From a virus, in the IMG/VR virus record IMGVR_UViG_3300048033_001020, positions 1 through 32,899 of that record: a stretch of 32,899 nucleotides of DNA. The stretch is one strand, 5' to 3'. Shown in pieces: positions 26,901-32,899 of this stretch; the stretch's first letter is position 1, and every line of letters begins with the position of its first letter. Made by a program: the position numbers and the translations under genes. Under the pieces are notes generated by a model. The model was given only the letters and a program-made list of their open reading frames with translations. It had not been told where the DNA came from and did no database searches.

Positions 26901-29713
26901 ACCGTCTTGAAGTAACGGGCAATGATGCGCATACACCGTCATTATTATTAGGTAGAAGTTCACAGAGTACACAGCAAGTAGGTACAGTTGGCGTTAAAGG
27001 TCCTATTACTGGACAGTTTAACATTAATGGTGCATTACTTGAGTTAACTCCAGGACCGGGTACAGGTTCAGGACAAGGTGCTGCTGTAAACATTTACGGT
27101 TCAGACAGCATTGGTTCAGGCAGTGGTATACAAGTAAGCGAACTAGTTGCTAGCTTCTCAGGCGATGCTATTAGACTAAACAAAGATGTTATTACACAAG
27201 CTAATAGCTTAGGAACTAACCAAGCAGCATTTGACTTGTTAAACGACACAGTTACAACACTTAACATTGGTGGTGCTGCAACTGCTATTGACATTGGTGC
27301 ATCAAGTGGTTACTTGCACGTTAACTCCGCTGACCAATCAACAAGTACTACAACAGGTGCTTTACGTGTAGACGGTGGTGGTAGCTTTGGTAAAAACTTA
27401 TATGTTGGTGGTAACTTAGTTGCTGCTGAACTTACACTTACTGGTGCTATTGACGGTAACAGTTATAATGTTAGTGGTAACGAAGTTATTGACACTAACA
27501 GACGCTTTATCTCAAGCGGTGGCACAACAGGCGAACTTGCTAAAGTACATGCTATTAGCTTTGACTGGGACGGAAACTACGGTAACTTAGGCGGATATGT
27601 AAATCATGGTATTAGTTCAAGAGGCGAAACATGGGGAGCAGGAGATGATATTAGTATTAACTCTTACCACAACGTTAACGTAAGACTTGACACTAACTCA
27701 AACAACAGTGCTGCAACTACATACTTCCGTGTAAACAATGACGTAAGCCAAACAAATGGTAACATTGTACTAAGTGCAAGAGGCGATGGTAAAGTTGGTA
27801 TTAACAAAGATCCAAGCGGTACTTACAACTTAGATGTTAACGGTAGCTTCAATGCTACAACTGGTTACATTAACGGTGGTGCTATTTGGACTGCATCAAA
27901 TGACGGAGATGGTTCAGGACTAAACGCAGACTTGCTAGACGGCTTACATGCATCAAGCTTCCTGCGTGTTGATACTGGTGCAGCATTTAGTGGTGGTGTA
28001 TTTAAAATTAGTGCTCCTGCAACTACTATTCAAAATACTGGCGAAGTTAATACACTCCAGCTATACCAAGGCAACGGCGCAAACGCATACGATGCATTCT
28101 TAACATTCCATATTGGCGGTGACTATGCTGTACACTTTGGTTTAGACGGAAGTACAAACGACTTAGCATACGGTGGCTGGTCAGCAGGCGCAGTAGCACA
28201 TAAAGTATGGCATGCTGGTAACGATGGTTCAGGCAGTGGACTAGATGCAGACTTGTTAGACGGACAGGATAGTGCATTCTTCCGTAATGCAAGTAACATT
28301 AACGCTGGTACATTCCCAGATAGATTTAGTAGTAGTACACGTTACAACATTGGCTTTATTGACGGTTATGGCGGCGACAACTACGATAAATTACGTGTTT
28401 GGAACAGTGGTTCATACACAATTGGTATGCACAGTGGTCAAACAATGGGCTGGCTAAACGACTATGCAATGACGTTTACTATGAACAATGACACTGATCG
28501 TGGCTGGAAGTGGAGACATGATGGCGACGGCGTTGCAACTGGTGCTATGGCACTTACAACAGATGGACGTTTAACAGTTAAACAGTTTATCTCAGTAGGT
28601 AACCAAACAACACGCTACTTGAGAGAACCAACAGGTAACTACGGTTCAATTCAGGTTAGTGGCAGCGGCTACGGTAACTGGGAAGGCTTTAGCATCGACG
28701 GTCGTGCAGTATTCATGCATGACGGCGGTAGTGAAACAGGTATTTACAACGATGTTAACAACCATTGGCTAGTGCGTTCAGATCATGGCGGACGTACAGG
28801 ACTATATCACAACAACAGTGAAAAGATCAACACACGTTCAAATGGTGCTGATATTAATGGTGAATTGTATGTAAACAACTGGGTACGTATTGAGTCAGAC
28901 TCGGGTATTTACTGGCAAGCAGGTTCATATGCTGGCTGGCACATTTATCCAAACGCAACTAATGCAATGGCGTTCCGTTCTGCAAACAGTGGATCATGTG
29001 AACTGCGTCTAAACAACAGTTCAAACACTATTTACGGTAGACTGTATGCAGACGATGCATCGCAAGGCTTCCTAAACGAAGACGGTAACTGGTCACTACG
29101 TTCATATAATAACGACGGTGTATCACCGGGTATAAGATTCTACGAAACAAGTGGAAACACTAGCTGGACAGGTAACCCAGGTAACGATATTGGTAAAATT
29201 GAATACCACGCAGATAGAATGTACATTGTTGCTGGTGCTAACTCAAACAGAGTTGTACAGTTTAGACGAGACGGTACTGATGTATCATACGTTGATAACA
29301 GTGGTGTGTACCAAGGTACAGCAGCAAGTGCTAACTGGGCTGACTTGGCAGAGAAATACTTAGCTGATGCAGTATATGCACACGGTACAGTTCTTGCAAT
29401 GGGCGGTGATGCTGAAGTAACAGAATACAAGCCAGGCATGAAACTTGCAGGTGTTGTATCTACATTACCAGGCTTGATGATGAACCAAACAGATGAAAAC
29501 AGAGATGATCCGATGTGGCCATTTGTTGCACTAAAAGGTCGTGTTCCATGTAAGATTAACGGAACTGCTAAAAAAGGACAGTTTATTATTGCTGATCAAG
29601 ACGGTGCAGGCCGTGCTGTAGATGAGCTAAGTACTATAGCAGAATATACATTACTAATCGGAACTGCAATTAGTGATTGTGATGGAAACGGTACTGTAGA
29701 GGTTAAGGTATAA
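17942..29713 (+). CDS. Giant 3923-residue tail fibre protein
   Basis: This fibre takes up over a third of the window. Residues 1-55 (LDLGEIAINTADGKMFIK and flanks) resemble the N-terminal attachment domain seen in phage fibres and Mtd-like receptor-binding proteins. A beta-helix start (RIYVSAEYGDDTNDGRTG, about 159-176) is followed by seven helical repeats of about 160 residues (about 205-1320). The beta-helix then resumes at VSTGEYKEDNPVILPDYVSV and continues to about 1570. Mixed beta regions follow. DADLLDG-type fibre repeats occur near 2701, 3326 and 3433, and a GALRVDGG repeat near 3140. The last ~125 residues (from WADLAEKYLADAVY) form a compact domain common at fibre C termini. It may assist folding, as intramolecular chaperone domains do, but no protease triad can be assigned. 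AGGA at 17929-17932 is 9 nt from the ATG. It is likely host-recognition apparatus. Confidence 0.9.
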   Translation: MANKILHKRNNVQGQAPTAEQLDLGEIAINTADGKMFIKKSDGTIQDVSKEIFKGDTRVVVNDEGNGVVTMLVDGVEKLRVDGTQVSISDDLEIDNQGSIKLKELGAFGNDSVNLKAPSELSDSYDIILPASDAKKGQILQNVGFGQTQWSDPGSLGGNRIYVSAEYGDDTNDGRTGAVKTIKRAAQIASDGIFTPVVDPGQSAYDAKDLIEANRAFLEEEVVQFSTNAFNITYDAAKCERDVGLIIDAIENDMRLGGDSASTVAGALYSLESSALVKQSQDVATEYGLRRIRDIVKEVVTNSVITDTTQVGAVQQFDGTKTATASEALLVEGLGQKVVDFYVDGVGDGPNETKTLDTGLLNAETLIDNNKNFIQDEVIAFLNQKYSGFAYDEAKCARDTGLLIDAANFDLLYSGNAESHYAGITYLNATASAVRDSQKLETLAGIDYARTIAKKVVLGEPVKYTYQTNEVQNTALPAGTQTEADKVETNLSIVYGLLNAGIGTANGVITTDTAKLNSDTLIENNYDFIKEEVIGYLTATYAGYTYDQNKCRRDVGLILDAVRYDLTHGGNNESIQAALSYYRWVASTTINQQLGETLAGIDYALDLAALVVLNQAPAQSYQGVFAQFTDTGNAGDAASQTIINGLNALIADIITDGDSASIGLDIDPNNAVPSTLQDVINANAILEANKDFIKAETVAFITETFGNFDYDPVTCSRDVGLIVDAVKYDVEHGGDAESIFAGISYYNNVSAGTGEITGDAVDVLRAQLQPTIDALEYTRDLLTKVVLQSTIDNPYQTGSTQTLDAANPTTNAVANTVYNRANTVVTILKNGLGVQNSFTKTANVPALNAESLLQQNTTFIQEEVVAYTTDQFPGFTYDANSCKRDVALILDAIEYDLTHGGNTNTIAAGVAYYKQAAALVVSGQRTETLAGLAHFKDIAQKIVRNVTIDTTYSSEAQVFDGANPSDVTSANTIGSLLDIIIDIVDDGLSTQVNVIANGALTTDQDILDAGALITSNKAFIQAETVAYVDASWINFSTGYNQNLCRRDTGLILDAINFDLTYGGNSNSVTAAIAYFKQSSAFALQRQLVQTVDGIMHAVKLAQQVVENYDVTSWQIGSTQTLDVQNPGSAEAVTKIAELGVVIEDIITDGASAEAGISISRNTLIPTTNTNITNAADLVALNKAFIQAEVVSYINTYFTNFTYDVEFCRRDVGLFIDAITYDLIYGGNSRAIEAGEAYYIGNTSVIQGQEFQTVLANLYFKKLVNNILQNVVNDRLYQNITGQTVDFTKTVEGPTLGIVESEFDIIVDIIENGPNSVNIPTQVDPAFNIAYTTIMVSTGEYKEDNPVILPDYVSVVGDNLRTTIIRPLNANQDIFRIRNGCYLLGVTFKDGLDAFNVPSFTGRFCTAFDDPFDTGVDRTGYVGLRERPLITQSPYVQNVSIISFLGLSGCLVDGSKVITPNIPRFAIEAENPVFGETPEQGKSMVANAYTMLSFGGVGWRLTNDAYAQIVSCFQIFLGNGCWCQSGAYLSVTNSATNFGLYALRSSGYSANSFVFDRGVIAEAGAQASQQKLITVGTKRTPINQFVIRLYDDDEFNNLANDITNSFKTVPAILEFNAGEIGELYGDDAIYPVDSVTASTFTIQVGPGKNLGTYVSGGTVDINGANTPENVVSAVYDNVAGTLEIEVATLPVVLDNVTITEIEFDGTNYPVYEAGSLDVDANTITIPGHGLVTGDAVTYRRNGNVEIPGIADQGLYYVEVLTAEIIRLYQDDSRGFVADIIEVSSGTHTIETQTEEFFIDDILLDADGNKQTHNKYQVLTLAPGSYAFAPGDTIEATTGIYRNKAYVYEYNSVTRQLTVSVEKAENQGSLTRIFFDATSIIDRDSAAIPNSNIAVTGFTSRTDLFTAEFTIDPTIVGGVFTNTGNLPGTFIRFHRPSIVNSSSHTWEYAGSGTDYNALPQNGGITREEYEQFSDLPGRVYSSGTNELGDFKVGDFIVAENRTGNITFKNTVTVGELSALKLAVSDVVIEAISTDPGLGDNEPGGATDTRLITQNAARSFLANRLGDFIDKSVSTNSVAGAVPQMNAQGLLNSDIIPATRNFSLYVTDQKFGRFNLTDDIPPQEPLQGDIAQERYERVFFTLSQPVAFSEGDIIVEANTGATAIVDEDNGGAATAYFANIVGTFSNNISANTLSINGQNTTAYITNTGGTDVRDIQYTMVQDSSSQFLRYLPAGSTFTVGTTLTAANSKTQGTVTGQVEGVALAVDIANISNGAGYVPTTGSQTYTQVPLISNTGTGTGAIADITVSNGQVTNVDLTRGGSGYAVGDTVTAATGNLGGQNSQDFQVNINAVDNRVFVDLIAGKFIATSTSNEYTESTVAPVTSVALGNTTLSAFNADTTANGGNVDYPNSQIIINSHIFDNGDVVNYASSPNPAIGGLLQGESYFVKVIDSNTIELYNRYDLDAAQKVTFTSSSTGTHAFIIKHVDTRKNRIYAPDHGYTSGQAFRFVSANPPTGMVSGGYYYAGTTSQNTFSVHEFLQDAVSSVNGVTANEINFIQTGSGSADFVRQDVTIYGEVNTSGETETNWALTGSANVDASNIVSGVISTSRLAAVGTANSNTYLKGDSSWDLATRTVRVALDSPLNITGDFYTSGGQNFYFKDTQFDIDRTDDTLGNQSFTNIGVAAFSKAQFNVNSGEVELKAGVLDAGTLDGLDSQYFLDPGNLLNPVPVNRGGTAIDQYIPGDMLYATSPTTLNRLPIGDQGAVMVVDELGNPTWSNDVAPFVEDTNNFGVSRPLEIRHDVTNTPAVGIGVGMQFQVETANNNREVGGTIDAAATDVTFGSEDFSFKFNLMSAGFLQERAVLDSIGNMSIDGDFTIQGGDLKTTKTSASIYDTTVSSMSIGRAASAITIGADKTGEMRIRNKTLVVGGDAVETAPVDAIIKAPNALGTNKQGPDLTIKGGASTGNGVAGSVFIDTGASGNSGSTSNTQVNRLEVTGNDAHTPSLLLGRSSQSTQQVGTVGVKGPITGQFNINGALLELTPGPGTGSGQGAAVNIYGSDSIGSGSGIQVSELVASFSGDAIRLNKDVITQANSLGTNQAAFDLLNDTVTTLNIGGAATAIDIGASSGYLHVNSADQSTSTTTGALRVDGGGSFGKNLYVGGNLVAAELTLTGAIDGNSYNVSGNEVIDTNRRFISSGGTTGELAKVHAISFDWDGNYGNLGGYVNHGISSRGETWGAGDDISINSYHNVNVRLDTNSNNSAATTYFRVNNDVSQTNGNIVLSARGDGKVGINKDPSGTYNLDVNGSFNATTGYINGGAIWTASNDGDGSGLNADLLDGLHASSFLRVDTGAAFSGGVFKISAPATTIQNTGEVNTLQLYQGNGANAYDAFLTFHIGGDYAVHFGLDGSTNDLAYGGWSAGAVAHKVWHAGNDGSGSGLDADLLDGQDSAFFRNASNINAGTFPDRFSSSTRYNIGFIDGYGGDNYDKLRVWNSGSYTIGMHSGQTMGWLNDYAMTFTMNNDTDRGWKWRHDGDGVATGAMALTTDGRLTVKQFISVGNQTTRYLREPTGNYGSIQVSGSGYGNWEGFSIDGRAVFMHDGGSETGIYNDVNNHWLVRSDHGGRTGLYHNNSEKINTRSNGADINGELYVNNWVRIESDSGIYWQAGSYAGWHIYPNATNAMAFRSANSGSCELRLNNSSNTIYGRLYADDASQGFLNEDGNWSLRSYNNDGVSPGIRFYETSGNTSWTGNPGNDIGKIEYHADRMYIVAGANSNRVVQFRRDGTDVSYVDNSGVYQGTAASANWADLAEKYLADAVYAHGTVLAMGGDAEVTEYKPGMKLAGVVSTLPGLMMNQTDENRDDPMWPFVALKGRVPCKINGTAKKGQFIIADQDGAGRAVDELSTIAEYTLLIGTAISDCDGNGTVEVKV
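18560..21910 (+). repeat. Seven tandem ~160-residue repeats in the giant fibre
   Basis: Each unit contains a segment of the form KxFIxxExxxY...FxYDxxxCxRD(V/T)GL(I/L)(I/L)DAxxxDLxxGGN followed by a second helix with a variable loop. The single Cys of each unit is at residues 239, 396, 551, 715, 882, 1044 and 1207, giving periods of 155-167. The Cys and the following RD-x-x-L-x-x-DA are kept in all seven. The units are diverged at DNA level, so they are stable and not recent expansions. Confidence 0.85.
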
Positions 29714-29717
29714 TACT

Positions 29718-30092
29718 ATGGGCAATATGACAAGAGCATCGGCACGTGATTACTTTAGAGACCGTGCCGGCGCTCAGTTAAGAGGATTTGATAAAACTGT
29801 TAACGTTGCTGCCACGGTATACTATGCTGGTAATACTGCAAGTTATAATGCAACTACTGCATATGGCAATCGCCGATATGAGTATGTAAATGCTAATAGT
29901 ACCTTGTATGACGGCAATGTTTATCCAAATACAACACTAGTTGATGCTACACAGATGATAGATCAAGCATTAAGTGCAATTCAAAGAACTTGTGATCTAA
30001 TCGAAGGTAGATTAACTAATCAGTACTTTGACTTTAGAGTATGTCATGGCAGCTGTCATTACAGTTGTCACGGATCGAGAGGAAGAAGATAA
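29718..30092 (+). CDS. Small protein with C-terminal (CHxS)3-RGRR tail, copy 1
   Basis: This 124-residue protein is the first of two paralogs. The body (about 20-107) contains FDKTVN, VYYA, AYGNRRYEYVNA and IEGRLTNQYFDFR, all shared with copy 2. The last 16 residues are CHGSCHYSCHGSRGRR, three CHxS tetrapeptides followed by a basic tail. I do not recognise a named family. The tail resembles either a metal-binding site (HxC-rich, as in some fibre tips) or a core peptide modified by an enzyme. A radical SAM gene in the same operon points to modification; this is inference. AAGGT at 29705-29709 precedes the start, 4 nt after the giant fibre stop. The bases encoding RGRR also act as a ribosome binding site for the next gene, which overlaps as TAATG. 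Confidence 0.75.
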   Translation: MGNMTRASARDYFRDRAGAQLRGFDKTVNVAATVYYAGNTASYNATTAYGNRRYEYVNANSTLYDGNVYPNTTLVDATQMIDQALSAIQRTCDLIEGRLTNQYFDFRVCHGSCHYSCHGSRGRR

Positions 30093-30475
30093 TGGCAGGT
30101 TTAAGTCACGCACAATTAGAATCTCGTTATGTAAATGCAGCTTATGCAAGATTAAGAACATTTGATAAAACAGTTAACTTTGCAGCAAGCGTATACTATG
30201 CAAACGCAGGCGGCCAAGGCCAAGGCACTGCATATGGTAATCGTCGATATGAATATGTAAATGCAGGAACAGGCACATACTCAACAGGAGATATTCCCAA
30301 TAGAATCGGGGATAATAGTTTAATTGTAGCAAGTGATATACAAAACTTTGCAACAAATTGTATATCAAGAACAGTAAACCAAATCGAAGGTAGAATTACA
30401 AATAGCTACTTTGATTTTAGAATATGTCACAGCAGTTGTCACTATAGCTGCCACGGCTCAAGGGGAAGAAGATAA
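30092..30475 (+). CDS. Small protein with C-terminal (CHxS)3-RGRR tail, copy 2
   Basis: This 127-residue paralog of the preceding protein shares the FDKTVN, VYYA, AYGNRRYEYVNA and IEGR-x-TN-x-YFDFR blocks. It ends CHSSCHYSCHGSRGRR. Its tail codons differ from copy 1 at many synonymous positions while the residues are kept, so the tail is under selection. A longer open frame from 30041 exists, but ATG 30092 overlaps the previous stop (TAATG) and has GAGGAAG upstream, so that start is preferred. The N-terminal region differs most between the copies, suggesting different partners. Its stop overlaps the next start, again as TAATG. As for copy 1, the role may be a modified or metal-binding virion component; this is not proven. 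Confidence 0.75.
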   Translation: MAGLSHAQLESRYVNAAYARLRTFDKTVNFAASVYYANAGGQGQGTAYGNRRYEYVNAGTGTYSTGDIPNRIGDNSLIVASDIQNFATNCISRTVNQIEGRITNSYFDFRICHSSCHYSCHGSRGRR

Positions 30476-31533
30476 TGATTGGTGAAAGTTTTTATTATAT
30501 TAACAATAAAAAGTATATAGGAAAGTCGTCTGCAATGACATCTGCAATAGCTGAGAGTCCGTTTAATGGTGATCAGACACGCAAAATAAAAATTGTAACA
30601 CCAGATGAACATCTTCCTATTAAAGAATCGTATGTAACTATGTTACAAGAAGATTATCCAGCAGCAACTGAAGATTTAGTTGAGTTTGCACAATGGAACG
30701 AAGTAGATACGGTAGAATATCTAGGCAATAGTAATAAAGAATACTTGCTATTTGACGAAATACTTGACTTTCTTAAATATTATGCAAAGTATACTGCTTC
30801 GCTATTGCGAACTGCTACTAGTAAAGATGTAAAAGAAGTTACTAAAGATTTCTTAAAGTTAGTAACAACTAGAGACCAGTCGTATGCAACATTTGCAGAA
30901 TTTAATGACGGAAACATAGATGCAGTAGTTGAAGAAATATTTGCCGAAAATAACTTTTACCAATTCTCGTCGACACCAACAAGTAAGTGGTGGGGATATG
31001 ATATACTGTTCTTTATTAATGATAGATATAACAGAGATGAAACTTACGAAGAAATTAATTCTGTAACAAGCGCACACTTACGTGAGAAGTTTACAATACA
31101 TTCAGAAACAATGATTTTTGAAGTTATTGCAATGCTTCAAAGTAAAATTGGTTATATTAGTGTAATTAATAATATCATTGACTGGCTAAATGACAACGGA
31201 AATAGTACATATAACAAAGTGCAATTTATTAAAGATACATTCCAAAACAAAAACAGAATGATGGCACTATATTCTCTTAGAGATTTTTGGAACGAAGTTG
31301 GCAACAATGCTGAACTTATGAATCTTATTAATAATCACGAAGAATGGGAATACGAAGAAGTATATAAAGAGTTTGCTAAAACTATTCCTATTGTTGTACA
31401 AATCGCAGAAGGGGGCTTTAATTTTGCAAGTAATGAGCAACTGAGAGATGCGTGGAGCGAAGTAGAGTTTTTCTACAAGCGTAAAGCACGTATTCCTTAC
31501 TTGATATTTAAAGTAAAACCATTAGTGGAGTAA
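30475..31533 (+). CDS. Unknown 352-residue protein in the CHxS/radical SAM operon
   Basis: I do not recognise this protein. It is mostly helical and acidic, with many aromatic residues, and has no signal peptide or clear membrane segment. An N-terminal piece (about 1-40) has a short beta pattern. Residues 85-125 and 190-260 look like long helices. It starts by overlapping the CHxS copy 2 stop (TAATG) and ends 2 nt before the next gene, so it is translated as part of the operon. Its position between the putative substrates and the radical SAM gene suggests a partner, recognition or scaffold protein, but a separate tail-assembly role is equally possible. Confidence 0.7.
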   Translation: MIGESFYYINNKKYIGKSSAMTSAIAESPFNGDQTRKIKIVTPDEHLPIKESYVTMLQEDYPAATEDLVEFAQWNEVDTVEYLGNSNKEYLLFDEILDFLKYYAKYTASLLRTATSKDVKEVTKDFLKLVTTRDQSYATFAEFNDGNIDAVVEEIFAENNFYQFSSTPTSKWWGYDILFFINDRYNRDETYEEINSVTSAHLREKFTIHSETMIFEVIAMLQSKIGYISVINNIIDWLNDNGNSTYNKVQFIKDTFQNKNRMMALYSLRDFWNEVGNNAELMNLINNHEEWEYEEVYKEFAKTIPIVVQIAEGGFNFASNEQLRDAWSEVEFFYKRKARIPYLIFKVKPLVE

Positions 31534-31535
31534 AA

Positions 31536-32243
31536 ATGGAAAATCGTACGAGCTACACATTACCCTTAAATCCTGTAGATCTTGCAAGTATATACAAGAT
31601 TAAAGCAGATCAGGAAGATTATATTCTGCATGTCGATTACGAAGAATCTAAAAAGGTACTATCGGTAAAACATATCTTAGTATACATATCAAACACTAAC
31701 TTTAAAGTACAGTTTGATACTATTGATGCTGAGTTAATTAATGAATATATAAAGTGCGACTTCTTGGTAGAATGTCCCATTATAGCTCGCATAATAGCAG
31801 TTATTGCAAAAAGAAAGTTGAATTACGATTTTAATAATGTTGACGAAGCAATCAATGTTATATGGTCAAATGAAATGATAGATGCATATTTAGAAGAGAA
31901 CGGTGAATTATTTAACGATCTTCTAGATAAGATACAACACATTCCTTTATTTTGCATATCACAATCTACAAAGTATGATGATAAATTTAAAGAATTTGTT
32001 CCTGAGGATTTGGACTACACAGACGAAGAAACAAATATTGGACTAAATATTGTATATATTGCAACGTATGCATTAGACTTGTTGTATTTGTTAGGTAACA
32101 AATTTGGTCCGTGGCCGTCTAGTAACTTAAACAAGCGATTGTTTAATGATGTTAGTAAGTACAAAGGTTCCGACTTATATAATACTTTACTTAAACAAGG
32201 CGTTGCAACTAGTATGTTAGAACTATTTGAGGAAGAATCATAA
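31536..32243 (+). CDS. Unknown 235-residue protein in the CHxS/radical SAM operon
   Basis: I do not recognise this protein. It is acidic and rich in Ile, Asp and Asn. It has alternating beta-like segments in the first 75 residues and helices after that, including YIATYALDLLYLLG near residue 175, which is hydrophobic but short for a membrane span. GGAG at 31527-31530 lies 5 nt before the start. The stop overlaps the radical SAM start as TAATG, so expression of the two is probably coupled. The first 75 residues could be a small recognition domain of the kind used with radical SAM enzymes, but I see no specific signature. Confidence 0.7.
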   Translation: MENRTSYTLPLNPVDLASIYKIKADQEDYILHVDYEESKKVLSVKHILVYISNTNFKVQFDTIDAELINEYIKCDFLVECPIIARIIAVIAKRKLNYDFNNVDEAINVIWSNEMIDAYLEENGELFNDLLDKIQHIPLFCISQSTKYDDKFKEFVPEDLDYTDEETNIGLNIVYIATYALDLLYLLGNKFGPWPSSNLNKRLFNDVSKYKGSDLYNTLLKQGVATSMLELFEEES

Positions 32244-32899
32244 TGACAATGCAACAATCATATTGCAAACAAATGAAGTACAGTGGCCCTGAAAGTTTGC
32301 CTCCAAGCCTGGCACAAAAGTTTGATGTTCTTATCAACTTCGAAGGACTCACTGGTTGCGATCATGGTTGTGTTGGCTGTTTTGTGAATAAAAACCAAGA
32401 CGTTAGTGCAATGAATAGTATGCTAGAAACTGCACAAACACTAGCAGACGGAGTTAAACGTACAGGGTTAAACTTACGTGAATTTGTTATTGGGCCTACT
32501 GACTTTTTCTCTGCAGAGAATACTATTAAAGTTTTAGAACATCCAACTGTGCAAAACATTATGAGAGAGCATACTAAAGCACGTATTGCTACTCCAAGTA
32601 AAATTGACGAAGTAAGTATGGAAAAACTTCGTGATATATTCTCTATCTTAGACGATCCTAGCAAATATAGAGACGAAATGATTATTGAGTTTATTATGCC
32701 GATTGGTAATATTGATCGCATACTCAATGACGAAGATTACTTTAACGATATAAAAGCAAAGTTAGACTTTTTTGATAAAGAAACTCCTAAGAATATTGAC
32801 TGGAGTTGGACATTGCAAGCAAGTAATGTAATGCAAAAACATTTAACTAAAGAAAACTACAATAATTTACTATACAAGATTCTAAACGAATACGAAACT
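32243..32899 (+). CDS. Radical SAM enzyme (partial, runs off right edge)
   Basis: The open frame continues to the window end (219 codons, no stop). Residues 39-46 read CDHGCVGC, the canonical CxxxCxxC motif that binds the 4Fe-4S cluster used to cleave S-adenosylmethionine. It is followed by Phe, as usual. It is preceded by a beta strand (VLINFEG) ending just before the cluster loop, and followed by a strand and turn near VIGPTDFF (86-93) in the place of the GGE-like motif. ATG 32243 overlaps the previous stop, with GAGG at 32229-32232. The family beyond radical SAM cannot be told; any C-terminal SPASM or accessory domain would lie outside the window. The CxHxCxGCF pattern resembles NrdG (the anaerobic nucleotide reductase activase). 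The rest differs and the operon context argues against it. Confidence 0.85.
   Translation, partial: MTMQQSYCKQMKYSGPESLPPSLAQKFDVLINFEGLTGCDHGCVGCFVNKNQDVSAMNSMLETAQTLADGVKRTGLNLREFVIGPTDFFSAENTIKVLEHPTVQNIMREHTKARIATPSKIDEVSMEKLRDIFSILDDPSKYRDEMIIEFIMPIGNIDRILNDEDYFNDIKAKLDFFDKETPKNIDWSWTLQASNVMQKHLTKENYNNLLYKILNEYET

Noticed and set aside
30041-30091. N-terminal extension of the second CHxS protein from ATG 30041
   Set aside because: It would overlap the conserved CHxS tail coding of copy 1. ATG 30092 has the ribosome binding site and the TAATG overlap.
32243-32899. Identification of the radical SAM gene as NrdG
   Set aside because: Only the CxHxCxGCF cluster loop is similar. The protein is longer, the loop lies further from the N terminus, and no class III nucleotide reductase gene is next to it.

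Overview
The window looks like part of the late (virion structure and morphogenesis) region of a T4-like myovirus, most like the marine cyanophage/pelagiphage branch. The DNA is A+T-rich. It contains a recognisable head block in T4 order: portal gp20, a small conserved protein in the gp67 position, an acidic core protein, protease gp21, scaffold gp22 and major capsid gp23. T4-type late promoters with the core NATAAATA precede several transcription units. There are no integrase, tRNA, rRNA, insertion sequence or CRISPR features, and no host metabolic genes such as photosystem genes were seen.

Layout, left to right. Positions 1-527 are essentially non-coding and rich in inverted repeats; they end in a perfect TATAAATA promoter. 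This drives a 411-residue membrane-associated protein of unknown function (528-1763). A short leftward cassette follows (1766-2820, minus strand): a gp26-like baseplate/tail-assembly protein with four cysteines and a 75-codon ORF. The two overlap by 4 nt and are joined by a correctly phased T-TTT-TTC slippery sequence. Divergent from it is a tape-measure-like protein (2891-4894). The head block then runs rightward from 4903 to 11313. It includes an unexpected protein resembling GT42 sialyltransferases/DUF115 proteins (6908-7507). It closes with a strong intrinsic terminator (11340-11363).

After the terminator a second late promoter opens a fibre and virion-surface block: a small structural protein (11498-11905), a 361-aa fibre-like protein, a 110-aa beta protein, a 1500-aa fibre with a beta-helix, and a giant 3923-aa fibre. 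The giant fibre has seven tandem ~160-aa repeats inserted in the middle of its beta-helix domain.

The right end is the most novel part. Two small paralogous proteins (29718-30092 and 30092-30475) both end in three CHxS tetrapeptides followed by RGRR. They are followed, with overlapping or nearly touching genes, by two unrecognised proteins and then by a radical SAM enzyme with a canonical CxxxCxxC cluster motif. The radical SAM gene runs off the right edge. My main hypothesis is that this operon encodes a phage protein-modification system in which the radical SAM enzyme acts on the Cys/His-rich tails of the two small proteins. Metal binding by those tails is the main alternative.

Family names come from recognition of motifs and gene order by eye; no database search was run.
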